NCBI GenBank assembly: GCA_002257025.1
Contig: NCHA01000002.1
Location: forward strand, 62,001-126,000
DNA: 64,000 nucleotides
Reading direction: 5' to 3'
DNA from: Sphingobacteriales bacterium 16-39-50
GTDB taxonomy: Bacteria; Bacteroidota; Bacteroidia; Sphingobacteriales; Sphingobacteriaceae
The notes below the pieces were generated by a model. That model was not told where the DNA came from, did not search any database, and was given only the letters and a program-made list of their open reading frames with translations. Positions within the stretch are counted from its first letter, which is position 1. Each line of letters opens with the position of its first letter. A program made the position numbers and the translations under genes. This document shows positions 47,284 to 57,486 of the stretch, one piece after another.

Positions 47284-48102
47284 CTAATGTCCTCCTCCGG
47301 CTGTAGGGAAGAATAATTCTTTCACAAAAATGTAAATACCCATAACCAGAACGAACCATCCAAAAGATTTTTTCAGTTTTTCGCCACTGATTTTCTTAGC
47401 CAGGTAAATACCAATGAATATTCCAACTACCGCCAGACCTGTAAATGTTCCAAGCAGCTTCCAGTCGATCAGCTGTCCACCCTGAATATCTCCAATAAAG
47501 CCAATTAATGATTTTGCAGCAATGATAAATAGAGAGGTTCCTACTGCAAGTTTCATTGGCATACGAGCCAGAAGCACTAATGCAGGAATAATTAAAAATC
47601 CACCACCGGCACCTACCAAACCTGTAAGTAAACCTACCAAAGCACCCTCAAGAAGGATCATTGGATAGTTATATTGCAGGGGTTCATCATCTGCTTTATC
47701 ACAATCAATACAAGGCCTGATCATACTTACAGAGGCCAGAATCATGACAATGGCAAACAGAACCATGATACCGATGGATTTGGTAATAACCAATGATCCG
47801 ATTGTGAATAGTTCAGATGGAATTAATGGTACCAGCCACATGCGGGTCAGATACACTGCTGCAATGGATGGAATTCCAAAGATCAGAACAGTTTTAAAAT
47901 CCGCCTTTTTCTGGAGCGCACTTTGAATACCTCCAACAAAGGCAGTTGAACCGACAATAAACAGAGAATAAGCGGTAGCGAGAATAGGATTAACCCCCAT
48001 TACATAAACCAGAATTGGTACTGTAAGTATAGATCCTCCGCTTCCAATTAAGCCTAATGAAACTCCAACGAGTACTGCCAATATATAACCTAAAATTTCC
48101 AT
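47284..48102 (-). CDS. TauE/SafE (TSUP) sulfur-anion exporter
   Basis: A 272-residue membrane protein with about eight helices and the paired TSUP motifs GLIGSGGSILTVPILVY and GLLTGLVGAGGGFLIIPALVL. TSUP proteins move sulfite, thiosulfate or sulfonates. It leads the pair with the thiol methyltransferase. A TauE protein is also the first gene of the staphylococcal cst operon, which supports a role in removing products of persulfide oxidation. Confidence 0.87.
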   Translation of the reverse strand: MEILGYILAVLVGVSLGLIGSGGSILTVPILVYVMGVNPILATAYSLFIVGSTAFVGGIQSALQKKADFKTVLIFGIPSIAAVYLTRMWLVPLIPSELFTIGSLVITKSIGIMVLFAIVMILASVSMIRPCIDCDKADDEPLQYNYPMILLEGALVGLLTGLVGAGGGFLIIPALVLLARMPMKLAVGTSLFIIAAKSLIGFIGDIQGGQLIDWKLLGTFTGLAVVGIFIGIYLAKKISGEKLKKSFGWFVLVMGIYIFVKELFFPTAGGGH

Positions 48103-48122
48103 AATGTCTTTTTATTTGAACA

Positions 48123-48166
48123 CAAAGGTCACAATAGCAAACCCGCTTTATGGTTACAAAAGTTAC
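48123..48166 (-). promoter_or_regulatory. Crp/Fnr-type promoter of the TauE/TPMT operon
   Basis: GTAAC-TTTT-GTAAC (minus strand of 48153-48166) differs from the palindrome by one base. The minus-strand -7 element GACCTTTG lies at 48130-48123. The centres are again 33 bp apart. The start codon is at 48102. Confidence 0.65.
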
Positions 48167-48233
48167 ATTTAGCAATAATAGTAAATTTTAATCTTGCAGT
48201 CTGAATTGATCAAAATCTGAACCAAGACCCTGC

Positions 48234-49331
48234 TTAGCCAAGAGATACACCTATGATCGTACCTATTCCATAGGTTATTGCAGCTGCAGCCAGGCCAAAA
48301 AAGACTTGTCTGAAACCTGAAAACCAGATACTTTTTCCTGTAAACAAGGTAATAGCCGCGCCGATTAAGAATAGTCCCATGGCACTAAAACCAGCGCTAA
48401 GCAATACAGCATTTATACCGCTTAGAAAGAAAAAAGGAATAACCGGAATAATCGCACCAATAGCGAACAAAAGGAAAGAGGTAATTGCTGCCTCCATAGC
48501 TGAACCCTTCAAATCTTCCACATTTATGCCCAACTCTTCCTGTATCAACATTTCATGAGCCCGGTCTTTATCAGAGATAATGTCCTTTGCCATAGACCTA
48601 GCCTGCGATTCAGGAATCCCTTTTGAAATATAAATCAAAGCCAGCTCTTTTTCTTCACCCTCGGGATTTGTTTCCAGTTCTTCCATTTCAAGTTGTATTT
48701 GATTTTCATAGAGTTCCTGGGAGCTTTTTACCGAAATCCACTCTCCAAGAGCCATGGAAAGTGCTCCAGCCATCAGTCCGGCAAGACCGGTTAACAAGAC
48801 CTCGCTTTGTCCGCTGGTTGCCCCAGCTATTCCCATCACCAGACTAAAATTTGAAACCAGTCCGTCATTCCCACCAAGAACTGCTGCTCTAAGCGCATTT
48901 CCACCGACAGACCTATGCCTCTTTTCAAACCTGGCAAGATTAGAACCTGAAATATCCTGATGATTATTTAAGATATTTTTAAGAATTGTTACATGCGATG
49001 TATCCGATAGTGAAGGAGTTGAATTACTTTTCCTCTTAACCTTGACAATAGACGATGAAATGCTCTTTTCGGTATCCAGTAATACCCCAAGTATATAATC
49101 ATACCCGAATATTTTACCAATAAGCCTTAACACCCTTGCCCGCCCTGAGGGAGCTGGTAAATGAGAAATATCCAGATTGTTCTTCTTCAAAAAAGCCAGT
49201 GCATGACTGTGCTCAATTTCACTCATTTCAGTGAAAACCCGGGCAACATTGGGATCCTTTTCGTTTTCTGAAAGGATTTTATACAGAAAGCCGGTATCGA
49301 CCTCTGTCTGAATATTTTTCAGATTGACCAT
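48234..49331 (-). CDS. Ferritin-like/VIT1 fusion (MbfA-like metal transporter)
   Basis: A 365-residue protein. The N-terminal 60 residues have a shortened ferritin-like pattern with acidic residues and FTEMSEIEHSH (ExxH). After a linker come the VIT1/CCC1 membrane domain segments AAVLGGNDGLVSNFSLVMGIAGA and MAGALSMALGEWISVKSSQ. Similar fusions (MbfA) export iron in alphaproteobacteria. It lies just outside the palindrome-controlled units. Iron or manganese is the likely cargo. Confidence 0.82.
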   Translation of the reverse strand: MVNLKNIQTEVDTGFLYKILSENEKDPNVARVFTEMSEIEHSHALAFLKKNNLDISHLPAPSGRARVLRLIGKIFGYDYILGVLLDTEKSISSSIVKVKRKSNSTPSLSDTSHVTILKNILNNHQDISGSNLARFEKRHRSVGGNALRAAVLGGNDGLVSNFSLVMGIAGATSGQSEVLLTGLAGLMAGALSMALGEWISVKSSQELYENQIQLEMEELETNPEGEEKELALIYISKGIPESQARSMAKDIISDKDRAHEMLIQEELGINVEDLKGSAMEAAITSFLLFAIGAIIPVIPFFFLSGINAVLLSAGFSAMGLFLIGAAITLFTGKSIWFSGFRQVFFGLAAAAITYGIGTIIGVSLG

Positions 49332-49442
49332 AAGATATTCAAAGCTGATTGAAATTGATAATTAAAACTAATAAGACAATTTATAGAAAATAATGGGGGT
49401 TTAATCAGATTATCTTAATAGGAATTTCAAAATGAATCAGTT

Positions 49443-50411
49443 TTACTTCTGAGCTAAATATCTTTTTGGAATTTCGGCTCCAGCCACATAATTCAGCTTG
49501 CCGATCTTACACATCTGATATACATTGATCCTAAAATCAGGGCAGGTACTGACAAAGCAATACGCCTCTACCTGGGTAAAACCATATGTACTTACCAGCC
49601 AATCCATCATATAAACTGTTGCCTGATGGACTGCATCTTCAAGCGGTCTGAAAGCATGAATCGCAATAATTGAATCTGGTGTTTCGATTCGAATACCCGG
49701 GGATCTTTTACCCTTAATCACCTCAAAAGAAAGCCTGACAGTTGCCTGTGTTTCTGCAGCAGTTCCGGTGAATTCTGTATCCCCCTGACTGGCATGTACA
49801 TCGCCCAGATAGAAAAGCCCGCCGGGATGATAAACCGGAAGAAAAATCTTATTCCCGGGCTTGAAATCACGAATATCCAGGTTTCCACCCCAATCACCCT
49901 GTCCATCCAGGCTGTTTGCCACATCCCGGTCGGGAGCTACGCCCAAAGTACCGATAAAGGGGGTAATTGGCCAGGAGATCCTATCATTAAAATGAAGTGT
50001 TCCATCAACTGTAGTCCCGCTTGGACCCGGACTATGATCAAAAACCATTGTACTGTATTCACCTGAGATTTCGTTCCAGCGTGAGGATTCACCCAGTGGC
50101 CCGCGATTTGGCCCTACAGCAATCCAGGAAGTCTTTTCAACCTCAATCTGATGAATATTTACAACCAGGGTATCACCACGGTCGAGCCCTTCAATAAAAA
50201 TCGGTCCGGCGATTGGATTTACCAGGGGTGGTGTACGGTCAAAACCAGGACGATTTGCAGGAATAGCCTTATCTGCCGAACTTTTAAAAAATCCAATTCC
50301 AGCATCCCAGGTTTCAATTTCAAATTCTTCACCAGGTATAACATGAATTAAGGGGGTATCTGAATAATTGAAAGCAAATTTTTTCGCCTGTTCACGGAGG
50401 ATCTTTTTCAT
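49443..50411 (-). CDS. Acetamidase/formamidase family amidohydrolase
   Basis: A 322-residue FmdA/AmdA-family protein that hydrolyses short-chain amides to ammonia and acid. Typical segments are the opening SDTPLIHVIPGEEFEIET, the GGNLDIRDFKPGNKIFLPV block, LGDVHASQGDTEFTG and the C-terminal CPDFRINVYQM. It is complete and intact. A decayed fragment homologous to its residues 35-74 lies at 58914-59036, beyond the three-kinase block and in the same orientation. Confidence 0.88.
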   Translation of the reverse strand: MKKILREQAKKFAFNYSDTPLIHVIPGEEFEIETWDAGIGFFKSSADKAIPANRPGFDRTPPLVNPIAGPIFIEGLDRGDTLVVNIHQIEVEKTSWIAVGPNRGPLGESSRWNEISGEYSTMVFDHSPGPSGTTVDGTLHFNDRISWPITPFIGTLGVAPDRDVANSLDGQGDWGGNLDIRDFKPGNKIFLPVYHPGGLFYLGDVHASQGDTEFTGTAAETQATVRLSFEVIKGKRSPGIRIETPDSIIAIHAFRPLEDAVHQATVYMMDWLVSTYGFTQVEAYCFVSTCPDFRINVYQMCKIGKLNYVAGAEIPKRYLAQK

Positions 50412-50998
50412 AGCCTTAAATTTTCAGTAAATTAAATGAAATATCATTAAATCTAAGTAGTAAAGAATGAATTCAGGAATTTGAATGTGAAAGACTAAAA
50501 GATTTCAACAAAAAGGCGGAGTGGTCAAACTAATTTAATTGAAATATTGTCCAATAAGAAACACTTCACTTTCTTTTTATTGTGCTAAAGGATTTTAATA
50601 GATTATTTCTATAATAAGTATTGGAAATACCAAACTTCGTAGCATTAGTAATTTAATTCTTAGATGGATAGATTTATTAGTTGTTTTAATTAATAGTTAA
50701 TGTATATTTATTTGGGGTTTATACGCTGAGTAATCTGATTAATTTTTTTTCTGCAAGTATTATAATTCATTCGTTTACTTCTATGATTTGATGCCTGGCC
50801 TTGATCTGGCACTCGCAGACAGGGAAAGGGTCTCAGGTTTAATATTTATCTGAGATAATTATGAGCAGATTGTGCCCAAACATGAGTGGAAACCAAGGAG
50901 CCCGCCCGCCCGCCCGTGCCGGTTCGGACGGGGATGACCTAGTCGGACGGGGTGAAGGCTTGAATTTATCATTGAATTACCCTTAAATAAATAGGATA
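50412..50998. other. 587-bp gene-free spacer, AT-rich then GC-rich
   Basis: The first 450 bp are AT-rich with no convincing ORF. A weak 6-bp inverted repeat TCTCAG/CTGAGA around 50832-50856 is the only structure I see there. The last 100 bp hold a GC-rich insertion (50901-50952), then the leader of the kinase operon. I found no RNA gene in it. Confidence 0.5.
50901..50952. repeat. GC-rich element with (CCCG)4 and two TCGGACGGGG copies
   Basis: Four tandem CCCG units at 50901-50916 are followed by TCGGACGGGG at 50924-50933 and 50943-50952. CCCGT and ACGGG can pair to a hairpin. Composition is far from the surrounding AT-rich DNA, so it looks like an inserted repeat element. It lies about 45 bp before the first kinase start. 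Confidence 0.6.
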
Positions 50999-53008
50999 AT
51001 GAAAAAAATTGCAGGTCTGTTCCTTTTATGCTTTTTGTCACAGCAGGCATTTGCACAGAGCAATCATCAATCCATTATTGACAGTTTAAAGCAGGAACTT
51101 TCCATAAGCAATATTGATACAACTACCGTCCTTTCTATGGTAGAACTGGCTGACCAGTATAAGTTCTCAAATGTTGACTCTGCTTTGTTTTACGGACAGA
51201 AGGCCCTTGAGGTATCACGAAAACTGAAATTTTACGAAGGTGAATATAGATCCCTTTTTATATTGGGATATACACTTTCGATGGCAGGTAATAGCTCAAG
51301 GGCTTTGGAACTGGAGTTGAAGGCCTTGCGGATCACTGAAAAATACAATTTTATGATTGGCAGTGGACAAATACTTAACAGGCTTGGCATAATATACAGG
51401 TCAGCAGGAGATTTTTCCTCAGCACTATTATATCATAAACAGTCATTGCAGCTGTTCAAATCAACCCGTAATTACGAAATGGCGATACCCGCAGAAGTAT
51501 ACCTTGGGATGACCTATCGCGCGTTGAATGAACCAGACTCGGCTTTAGTTTATAGCCTCAGGGCAGACAAAAAAATTAAACAATATGGTGATGAGACAAT
51601 GAGTTGTCCCAATTTAATTACGCTGGGGAGAATTCAACTTGATAAAGGTAATGTAAAGACTGCACTCAATTATTTTCAACAAGCCCTGTCAGATGGTTAT
51701 TTAATAGATCAATATTTTTTTACTTCTACCGCAAACCTTGAAATTGCAGAGATATATCAACAGGCTGGGCAACGTGATTCTTGTATCTATTATGCGCAAA
51801 GGGCACTCGATGATGCGCAAAAAAACGGCAGTGGCCTTTCAATTGCTAGAGTCAGTATTTTTTTGTCTTCTCTGTACGAAAAGAACAATCCGAAACTTGC
51901 ACTTTCTTACCACAAAATGGCAGTGGCGGCTTTAGAGAAAATAAATGAACTAGACAATCTAAATGCCATTCAGAACCTAATGGCATTTGATGAAGAAGAG
52001 CGACAATTCGAAATGGCAACTACACAGGCTGCCTATCAAAATCAGGTTAGACAATATGCATTACTAACCGGTTTAGGTATGTTCCTTTTGATTGCGTTTT
52101 TTCTATACCGTAATAACAAGCAAAAACAAAATGCGAATGCATTGTTGCATCATCAAAAAGAAGAGGTCAATACACAAAAACTTAAAGCTGAAAAAGCACT
52201 TTCCGAACTTAAATCGACCCAAGCCCAACTCATCCAATCAGAAAAGATGGCCAGCCTCGGAGAACTTACCGCAGGCATCGCCCATGAGATACAGAACCCG
52301 TTGAACTTTGTGAATAACTTTTCGGAAGTGAGCATGGAGTTAGTAGATGAAATGGAAACTGAGCTGGCCAATGGCGACAAAGAGCAAGCTATCGCGATAG
52401 CAGGCGACATTAAACAAAACCTTCAGAAAATATCCCACCACGGCAAACGGGCAGATTTTATTGTAAAAGGTATGCTCCAGCACAGTCGCACAAGCACTGG
52501 CGAAAAACAAGCCACCAACATCAATACGCTGGCAGATGAATTTTTGAAGCTTTCTTACCACGGGCTTCGTGCAAAAGATAAATCGTTCAACGCGGAATTG
52601 GTAACCAGTTTTGATCCGGACCTACCTAAAGTAAATATCGTACAGCAGGATATTGGGCGGGTGCTTCTAAATCTGTTTAACAACGCCTTTTACGCGGTGA
52701 ATCAAAAGCAAAAAGCCGCAGCAAAAGATTATAAGCCAACAGTCGAAATCAGCACAATGTCTATAGGTGCATTTATCGAGATACGCGTTAAAGACAACGG
52801 CAACGGTATCCCCGAAGGGATAAAAGACAAGATCATGCAGCCGTTTTTTACTACCAAGCCAACAGGTGAAGGAACGGGATTGGGTTTGAGCTTAAGTTAT
52901 GATATTATTAAGGCACATGGCGGCGAAATAAAAGTGGAAACCAAAGAGGGGGAAGGCAGTAAATTTATTATTCTTTTACCACACTCAGAAAACAAAAATG
53001 AGAAATGA
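50999..53008 (+). CDS. TPR sensor histidine kinase (kinase 1 of 3)
   Basis: A 669-residue kinase with signal peptide [20 protein letters not shown]. About 300 residues of TPR-like repeats form the periplasmic sensor. One membrane helix (about 353-372), a coiled coil and the catalytic core follow: phospho-acceptor H429 in [12 protein letters not shown], an N-box NNAFYAV, DNGNGIP and [12 protein letters not shown] motifs. Its stop overlaps the next kinase start (ATGA), so translation is coupled. Partner regulators lie downstream. Confidence 0.88.
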   Translation: MKKIAGLFLLCFLSQQAFAQSNHQSIIDSLKQELSISNIDTTTVLSMVELADQYKFSNVDSALFYGQKALEVSRKLKFYEGEYRSLFILGYTLSMAGNSSRALELELKALRITEKYNFMIGSGQILNRLGIIYRSAGDFSSALLYHKQSLQLFKSTRNYEMAIPAEVYLGMTYRALNEPDSALVYSLRADKKIKQYGDETMSCPNLITLGRIQLDKGNVKTALNYFQQALSDGYLIDQYFFTSTANLEIAEIYQQAGQRDSCIYYAQRALDDAQKNGSGLSIARVSIFLSSLYEKNNPKLALSYHKMAVAALEKINELDNLNAIQNLMAFDEEERQFEMATTQAAYQNQVRQYALLTGLGMFLLIAFFLYRNNKQKQNANALLHHQKEEVNTQKLKAEKALSELKSTQAQLIQSEKMASLGELTAGIAHEIQNPLNFVNNFSEVSMELVDEMETELANGDKEQAIAIAGDIKQNLQKISHHGKRADFIVKGMLQHSRTSTGEKQATNINTLADEFLKLSYHGLRAKDKSFNAELVTSFDPDLPKVNIVQQDIGRVLLNLFNNAFYAVNQKQKAAAKDYKPTVEISTMSIGAFIEIRVKDNGNGIPEGIKDKIMQPFFTTKPTGEGTGLGLSLSYDIIKAHGGEIKVETKEGEGSKFIILLPHSENKNEK

Positions 53009-55212
53009 TGAAATTTAGCGTAATACTCTGTCTGTTTTATTTTTTAACCATTGTGCCGGCTGAGGGGCAATCATTGTTACCGCCCGTATACGAGATAAAA
53101 TCAGATACCGGATTTACGCAGCTTGGGGATGCTTACTGGCAAATGCTGGAAGACAGTGCCGGGGTTTACACCCTCGAGCAAGTTATGAAATCACCAATTC
53201 AGGAAAAATTTCATGCCAACCCATCCAAGGTACAAGGCTGGGGGTATATCCCTGTTGTCCATTACTGGCAAAGGGCGCGGTTAAAGAACAATACCGGTAA
53301 GGATATCAGAATTGTTTTTACCACATTCCAACAGCAGGTAGACCTGTATGTAATTTATCCGGATGGAAAACAGGAACATAGTTTAACTGGCTGGTTTGTA
53401 CCTGAGAGCAAAAAGGATAGGCCATTCCATAGCAAGAATGCAATAGATCTAAAAATCAGAAATGGCCAGGAACTTACGATTTATAAAAAGGCAAAGATTG
53501 ATATCAGGCGAATGCTGATTAATTATTCTTTCTCTTTTTATGGCTATGAAGATTTTATTGAGAATTCCTATGTAGTAGAACCTAAGTTTTCAGGCGATAC
53601 CAGAGGCGCATTTGTTGCCGGCATGTTGATACTGGCTTTTTTTATCAACTTGTTTTTTTTCAGTATCGTCAGGGAAAAAATCTATATCTATTATGCAATT
53701 TTCCTCTTATTTGAAGGGCTTTGGTATTTGGGTCAGAGCACCCCTTATTTGTCAACAATAGATCCGGCGACTTATGAGTACATGGATTACATGCTATTCA
53801 ATACCGCCTGCTTCTTTGCTATTACTCAATTTGTAAGGCATTTCCTTAAAACCTTTCAGTACTATCCCTTCTTAGACAAAGCCATAATTGTTTTCCTGAT
53901 TGCCCATATACTCTTTTTCAACAGCCTTATGTTTATTAACTTCTTCGATTCTTATGAATTGAGGGGTATAACAGAACTGGTACAAGGAACCATATTTGGT
54001 CTTTTGATGCTGAGCTTATTACTGGCTTTTTTATTACCCCAAAAAGAAAGGGATAAATTCACTACGCTGTCCATAATCGCTGCACTTCCCGCCTTCCTGG
54101 TTTGGACCTGCCTGTATACATTAGGCAGTGTTGGCAGGTTTATGTTCATTCGCAATCCAGAAATACTGAAGATACAGAAGATACCGAACTTTCTTCAGTC
54201 CCTTGCTTCAAATGTAACCTTTATCGAAATGGTTTGCGTTGCATGGTTTGTACTATTGTTTTCATGGATACTACTGCAAAAATATGCCCTGTTACGGAAA
54301 CAGCTAACCCTTCAGGCATTGGAAAAAGAACGAGAGAGAAGTGAATTAATGAAGGAACAAAAAATTATTCTCGAAAAGCAGGTAGAGGAACGTACTGCAG
54401 CACTAACCCAATCGATAGAGGACCTGAAGTCAACACAAAAACAACTTATTGAATCTGAAAAAATGGCTTCATTGGGAGAATTAACCGCAGGCATTGCTCA
54501 CGAGATACAGAACCCATTAAACTTTGTAAATAATTTCTCTGATCTTAATGCTGAATTGCTTGATGAATTGAAAAATGAACTTACATCAGGTAACCATAAT
54601 GAAGCACTATTAATAGCAGATGATATAAAACAAAATGAGCAGAAAATTAATCATCATGGAAAAAGAGCCGATGCAATTGTAAAAGGAATGCTTCAACATT
54701 CCCGCAGCAGCTCAGGTAAAACAGAAGCGACAGATATTAATGCTTTGGCAAATGAATACCTCAATTTAAGTTATCACGGACTTCGGGCAAAGGACAAATC
54801 GTTCAATGCAACTTTAAAAACTGATTTTGATCAGAACATCGGACAAATAACCATCGTTCCTCAAGATATTGGACGAGTGATCCTGAATTTGATTACAAAT
54901 GCGTTCTACGCTGTAAAGGATAAGAAGATTCAGAATGCTGAGGGATACGAACCAACTGTTACAGTAAGTACCAAAAAAATAAATGATGCAGTTGAAATTA
55001 GTGTAAGCGACAACGGCAAGGGCATTCCGCAAAAAGTATTAGATAAGATTTTCCAACCCTTTTTTACCACCAAGCCAGCTGGCGAAGGAACGGGCCTTGG
55101 ATTAAGCCTGAGCTACGACATTGTGAAAGCGCATGGCGGCGAAATAAAAGTGGAAACCAAAGAAGGTGAAGGCACAACGTTTTTCATCCTTTTACCCAAA
55201 TCAAGCAAATGA
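53005..55212 (+). CDS. 7TM-type sensor histidine kinase (kinase 2 of 3)
   Basis: A 735-residue kinase. A signal peptide and a periplasmic jelly-roll-like domain (7TMR-DISM extracellular type, to about residue 195) are followed by about seven membrane helices, a coiled coil and a core with H499 in [12 protein letters not shown]. The ATG overlaps the kinase-1 stop by four bases. The core closely matches kinase 1, including almost identical DNA near the 3' end (around 55133-55172 and 52915-52950), which suggests recent duplication or gene conversion. Confidence 0.87.
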   Translation: MMKFSVILCLFYFLTIVPAEGQSLLPPVYEIKSDTGFTQLGDAYWQMLEDSAGVYTLEQVMKSPIQEKFHANPSKVQGWGYIPVVHYWQRARLKNNTGKDIRIVFTTFQQQVDLYVIYPDGKQEHSLTGWFVPESKKDRPFHSKNAIDLKIRNGQELTIYKKAKIDIRRMLINYSFSFYGYEDFIENSYVVEPKFSGDTRGAFVAGMLILAFFINLFFFSIVREKIYIYYAIFLLFEGLWYLGQSTPYLSTIDPATYEYMDYMLFNTACFFAITQFVRHFLKTFQYYPFLDKAIIVFLIAHILFFNSLMFINFFDSYELRGITELVQGTIFGLLMLSLLLAFLLPQKERDKFTTLSIIAALPAFLVWTCLYTLGSVGRFMFIRNPEILKIQKIPNFLQSLASNVTFIEMVCVAWFVLLFSWILLQKYALLRKQLTLQALEKERERSELMKEQKIILEKQVEERTAALTQSIEDLKSTQKQLIESEKMASLGELTAGIAHEIQNPLNFVNNFSDLNAELLDELKNELTSGNHNEALLIADDIKQNEQKINHHGKRADAIVKGMLQHSRSSSGKTEATDINALANEYLNLSYHGLRAKDKSFNATLKTDFDQNIGQITIVPQDIGRVILNLITNAFYAVKDKKIQNAEGYEPTVTVSTKKINDAVEISVSDNGKGIPQKVLDKIFQPFFTTKPAGEGTGLGLSLSYDIVKAHGGEIKVETKEGEGTTFFILLPKSSK

Positions 55213-57401
55213 AATCGATCCTTAATAAACGAATGGCTTTCATGCTATTATTGCTTATTCAATGTGGCACTACGTGGTCGCAGGATACTCTTTCAACATA
55301 TTTGATCACATCTGACACTACGATCGAATACAAATTCAGCAAAGCGCAATATCAGATTCTTCCTGATAAAACCGGTGAGCTAAGCATCGATGAAGTAAAA
55401 AGTGACATATACGCCAAACAGTTTTTTACTAAAGGTAAATCACCAACCAATATCGATACCAATGTCAATACGAACTGGTATAGGTACACTGTGAAAAATA
55501 CGTTGGCGAAAGAATTCAGTGTTATGCTTCATACAAATCAGGATTATTCAGATTTCTATGTAATCCGGGATGGCCAAAAGCAAACTCATTACAAAAATGG
55601 ATGGCTGATACCCTGGAAGGATAAAGATGGTTTAGAAGGAGATAATCTAATTCCACTGACTTTAGCAGCAGGCGAACAGGCAGTTATATACAACCGGATT
55701 GAGAACCGTCGACCGGATACTCAGTACTCCTTCGAAGTTAAACTGTTCAACGCAGAAAGATATGTTTTCAAACTATTTAAAGAAAGGCAGGGTTATTTTG
55801 ATTTTCCATTTATAATACTTTCCATTTTTGCAGGCTTCTGCTTATTAGGGGGGCTTTTTAATTCCTTCCTTTTTATAATCGACAGGCAAAAAGTACACTT
55901 ATACTTTTCGTTGTTTATTTTAGACATCGCATTCATAATAAGTCCTTTATACTCAGTAGTGGTATTGAGAAATTATCCCTTTACAACTCCTGTCGTGGTT
56001 ATAATTTCGGGTGCTGGACTGGCTATATTTTTTATTCAGTTTACCAGGTATTATTTTCAAACCTTTATAAATACACCTAAATGGGATAAGGTTCTGATAG
56101 GGCTCATACTGATTCAATGTGTACCTCTCCTGATGTTGTTTAATATCGTTCCTGAAGGAACTTTGAATTGGGTCATGTTCAGTGCTATTCTTATCAGCTG
56201 CCTGGGTACGCTCATTCTTTTCCTTTCCCTGAGACATAAAACTGTCAAGTCGTTTGCTATAGCCCTATTACCTTTTGGAGTGACATTGATTATCACCTTT
56301 CTATTAGTTTTTGCGGCAAAATTTAAAGTGGTCATTCCTGAAATTATAGAAGTAATTTCGGCTATTTCATTTTACTCATCTATTGCCTGGCCGGTCCTAT
56401 ATTTCACCTGGGTTTTATTTAAACAATATGACTGGCAGAAAAGAGAGATTATACAGCATGCTTTAGATGCAGAGCGCTTACAGAAAGAAAAGGAAATTGA
56501 ACGAAACGCCCTCATCGAACAACAAAAGGTTGAACTGGAAATAACTGTGCAGGAACGCACTGCCGAATTGAGACAATCCATTGCGGATTTACAGTCAACA
56601 CAAAAGCAACTTATCCAGTCTGAAAAGATGGCGAGCCTGGGAGAACTAACCGCGGGCATCGCCCACGAAATTCAAAACCCTATGAATTTTGTAAACAATT
56701 TTAGTGAGGTAAGTAACGAGCTCATAGACGAAATGACCGAGGAACTGGAGAAGGGAGATGTTGAAGAGGCCAAAGCTATAGCAAGCAGCATCAGGCAAAA
56801 CCTTCAGAAAATAGCCCATCACGGTAAACGTGCAGATTCAATTGTTAAGGGTATGCTGCAGCATAGTCGCGCTAGCAGCCATCAAAAAGAACCTACAGAT
56901 GTTAATAAGCTGGCCGACGAGTATCTGCGTTTGGCTTACCATGGACTCAGGGCTAAAGACAAATCGTTTAATGCAGAACTGATAACTGATTTTGACCCTA
57001 ATCTTCCCATAGCCAGCATAGTGCCTCAGGATATTGGCCGGGTATTTTTGAACCTGTTAACCAATGCATTTTATGCTGTCCAGGATAGGAAAAAGAAAGA
57101 AAAAGTCAGCGGTACCCCCTTTAAGCCCACAGTAAAATTGTCTACTTCAACTGATCAAGAATTTATAACCATCAAGGTTGAAGACAATGGCTCGGGTATC
57201 CCGGAACAAATAAAGGAAAAGGTAATGCAGCCATTTTTTACTACCAAGCCCACAGGCGAAGGTACCGGACTTGGCTTGTCTATGAGTTACGATATCGTAG
57301 TTGAAGCCCATGGCGGTACCATAAAAATTAACAGTGAAGAAGGTGAATTTACCGAGTTTACCATCACTATTCCAATTGAACCTAAAACCATAATTAGCTG
57401 A
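55209..57401 (+). CDS. 7TM-type sensor histidine kinase (kinase 3 of 3)
   Basis: A 730-residue kinase with the same plan as kinase 2: signal, periplasmic domain, seven membrane helices (about residues 197-405), coiled coil, H486 in [12 protein letters not shown] and the G1/G2 ATP motifs DNGSGIP and GTGLGLSMS. Start and previous stop overlap (ATGA). The sensor half differs from kinase 2, so the two probably sense different ligands and feed common regulators. Confidence 0.87.
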   Translation: MKSILNKRMAFMLLLLIQCGTTWSQDTLSTYLITSDTTIEYKFSKAQYQILPDKTGELSIDEVKSDIYAKQFFTKGKSPTNIDTNVNTNWYRYTVKNTLAKEFSVMLHTNQDYSDFYVIRDGQKQTHYKNGWLIPWKDKDGLEGDNLIPLTLAAGEQAVIYNRIENRRPDTQYSFEVKLFNAERYVFKLFKERQGYFDFPFIILSIFAGFCLLGGLFNSFLFIIDRQKVHLYFSLFILDIAFIISPLYSVVVLRNYPFTTPVVVIISGAGLAIFFIQFTRYYFQTFINTPKWDKVLIGLILIQCVPLLMLFNIVPEGTLNWVMFSAILISCLGTLILFLSLRHKTVKSFAIALLPFGVTLIITFLLVFAAKFKVVIPEIIEVISAISFYSSIAWPVLYFTWVLFKQYDWQKREIIQHALDAERLQKEKEIERNALIEQQKVELEITVQERTAELRQSIADLQSTQKQLIQSEKMASLGELTAGIAHEIQNPMNFVNNFSEVSNELIDEMTEELEKGDVEEAKAIASSIRQNLQKIAHHGKRADSIVKGMLQHSRASSHQKEPTDVNKLADEYLRLAYHGLRAKDKSFNAELITDFDPNLPIASIVPQDIGRVFLNLLTNAFYAVQDRKKKEKVSGTPFKPTVKLSTSTDQEFITIKVEDNGSGIPEQIKEKVMQPFFTTKPTGEGTGLGLSMSYDIVVEAHGGTIKINSEEGEFTEFTITIPIEPKTIIS

Positions 57402-57410
57402 TATGAAACC

Positions 57411-57455
57411 ATCATGAGCATACCGCTTACAAGAAGAAATGAATATGCTCATGAT
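57411..57455 (+). repeat. 12-bp perfect inverted repeat between kinase 3 and its regulator
   Basis: ATCATGAGCATA at 57411-57422 pairs with TATGCTCATGAT at 57444-57455 around a 21-base loop. There is no T-run after it. It may be a transcript processing site, an attenuator or an operator that sets the ratio of kinases to regulators. Confidence 0.6.
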
Positions 57456-57486
57456 AGCTTCATCTCCATTAAAAAACAAATATATT

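Noticed and set aside
33431-49331. Complete Sox thiosulfate oxidation pathway
   Set aside because: Only a SoxB-like gene is present. No SoxXA, SoxYZ or SoxCD sequence is in the window, so the standard multi-enzyme pathway cannot be claimed.
50800-50830. TGGCAC near 50805 as a sigma-54 -24 box for the kinase operon
   Set aside because: No GC-containing -12 half follows at the needed spacing.
50859-51056. Small minus-strand frame across the GC-rich element
   Set aside because: It overlaps the start of kinase 1 and is made largely of the CCCG repeat; no gene-like features.
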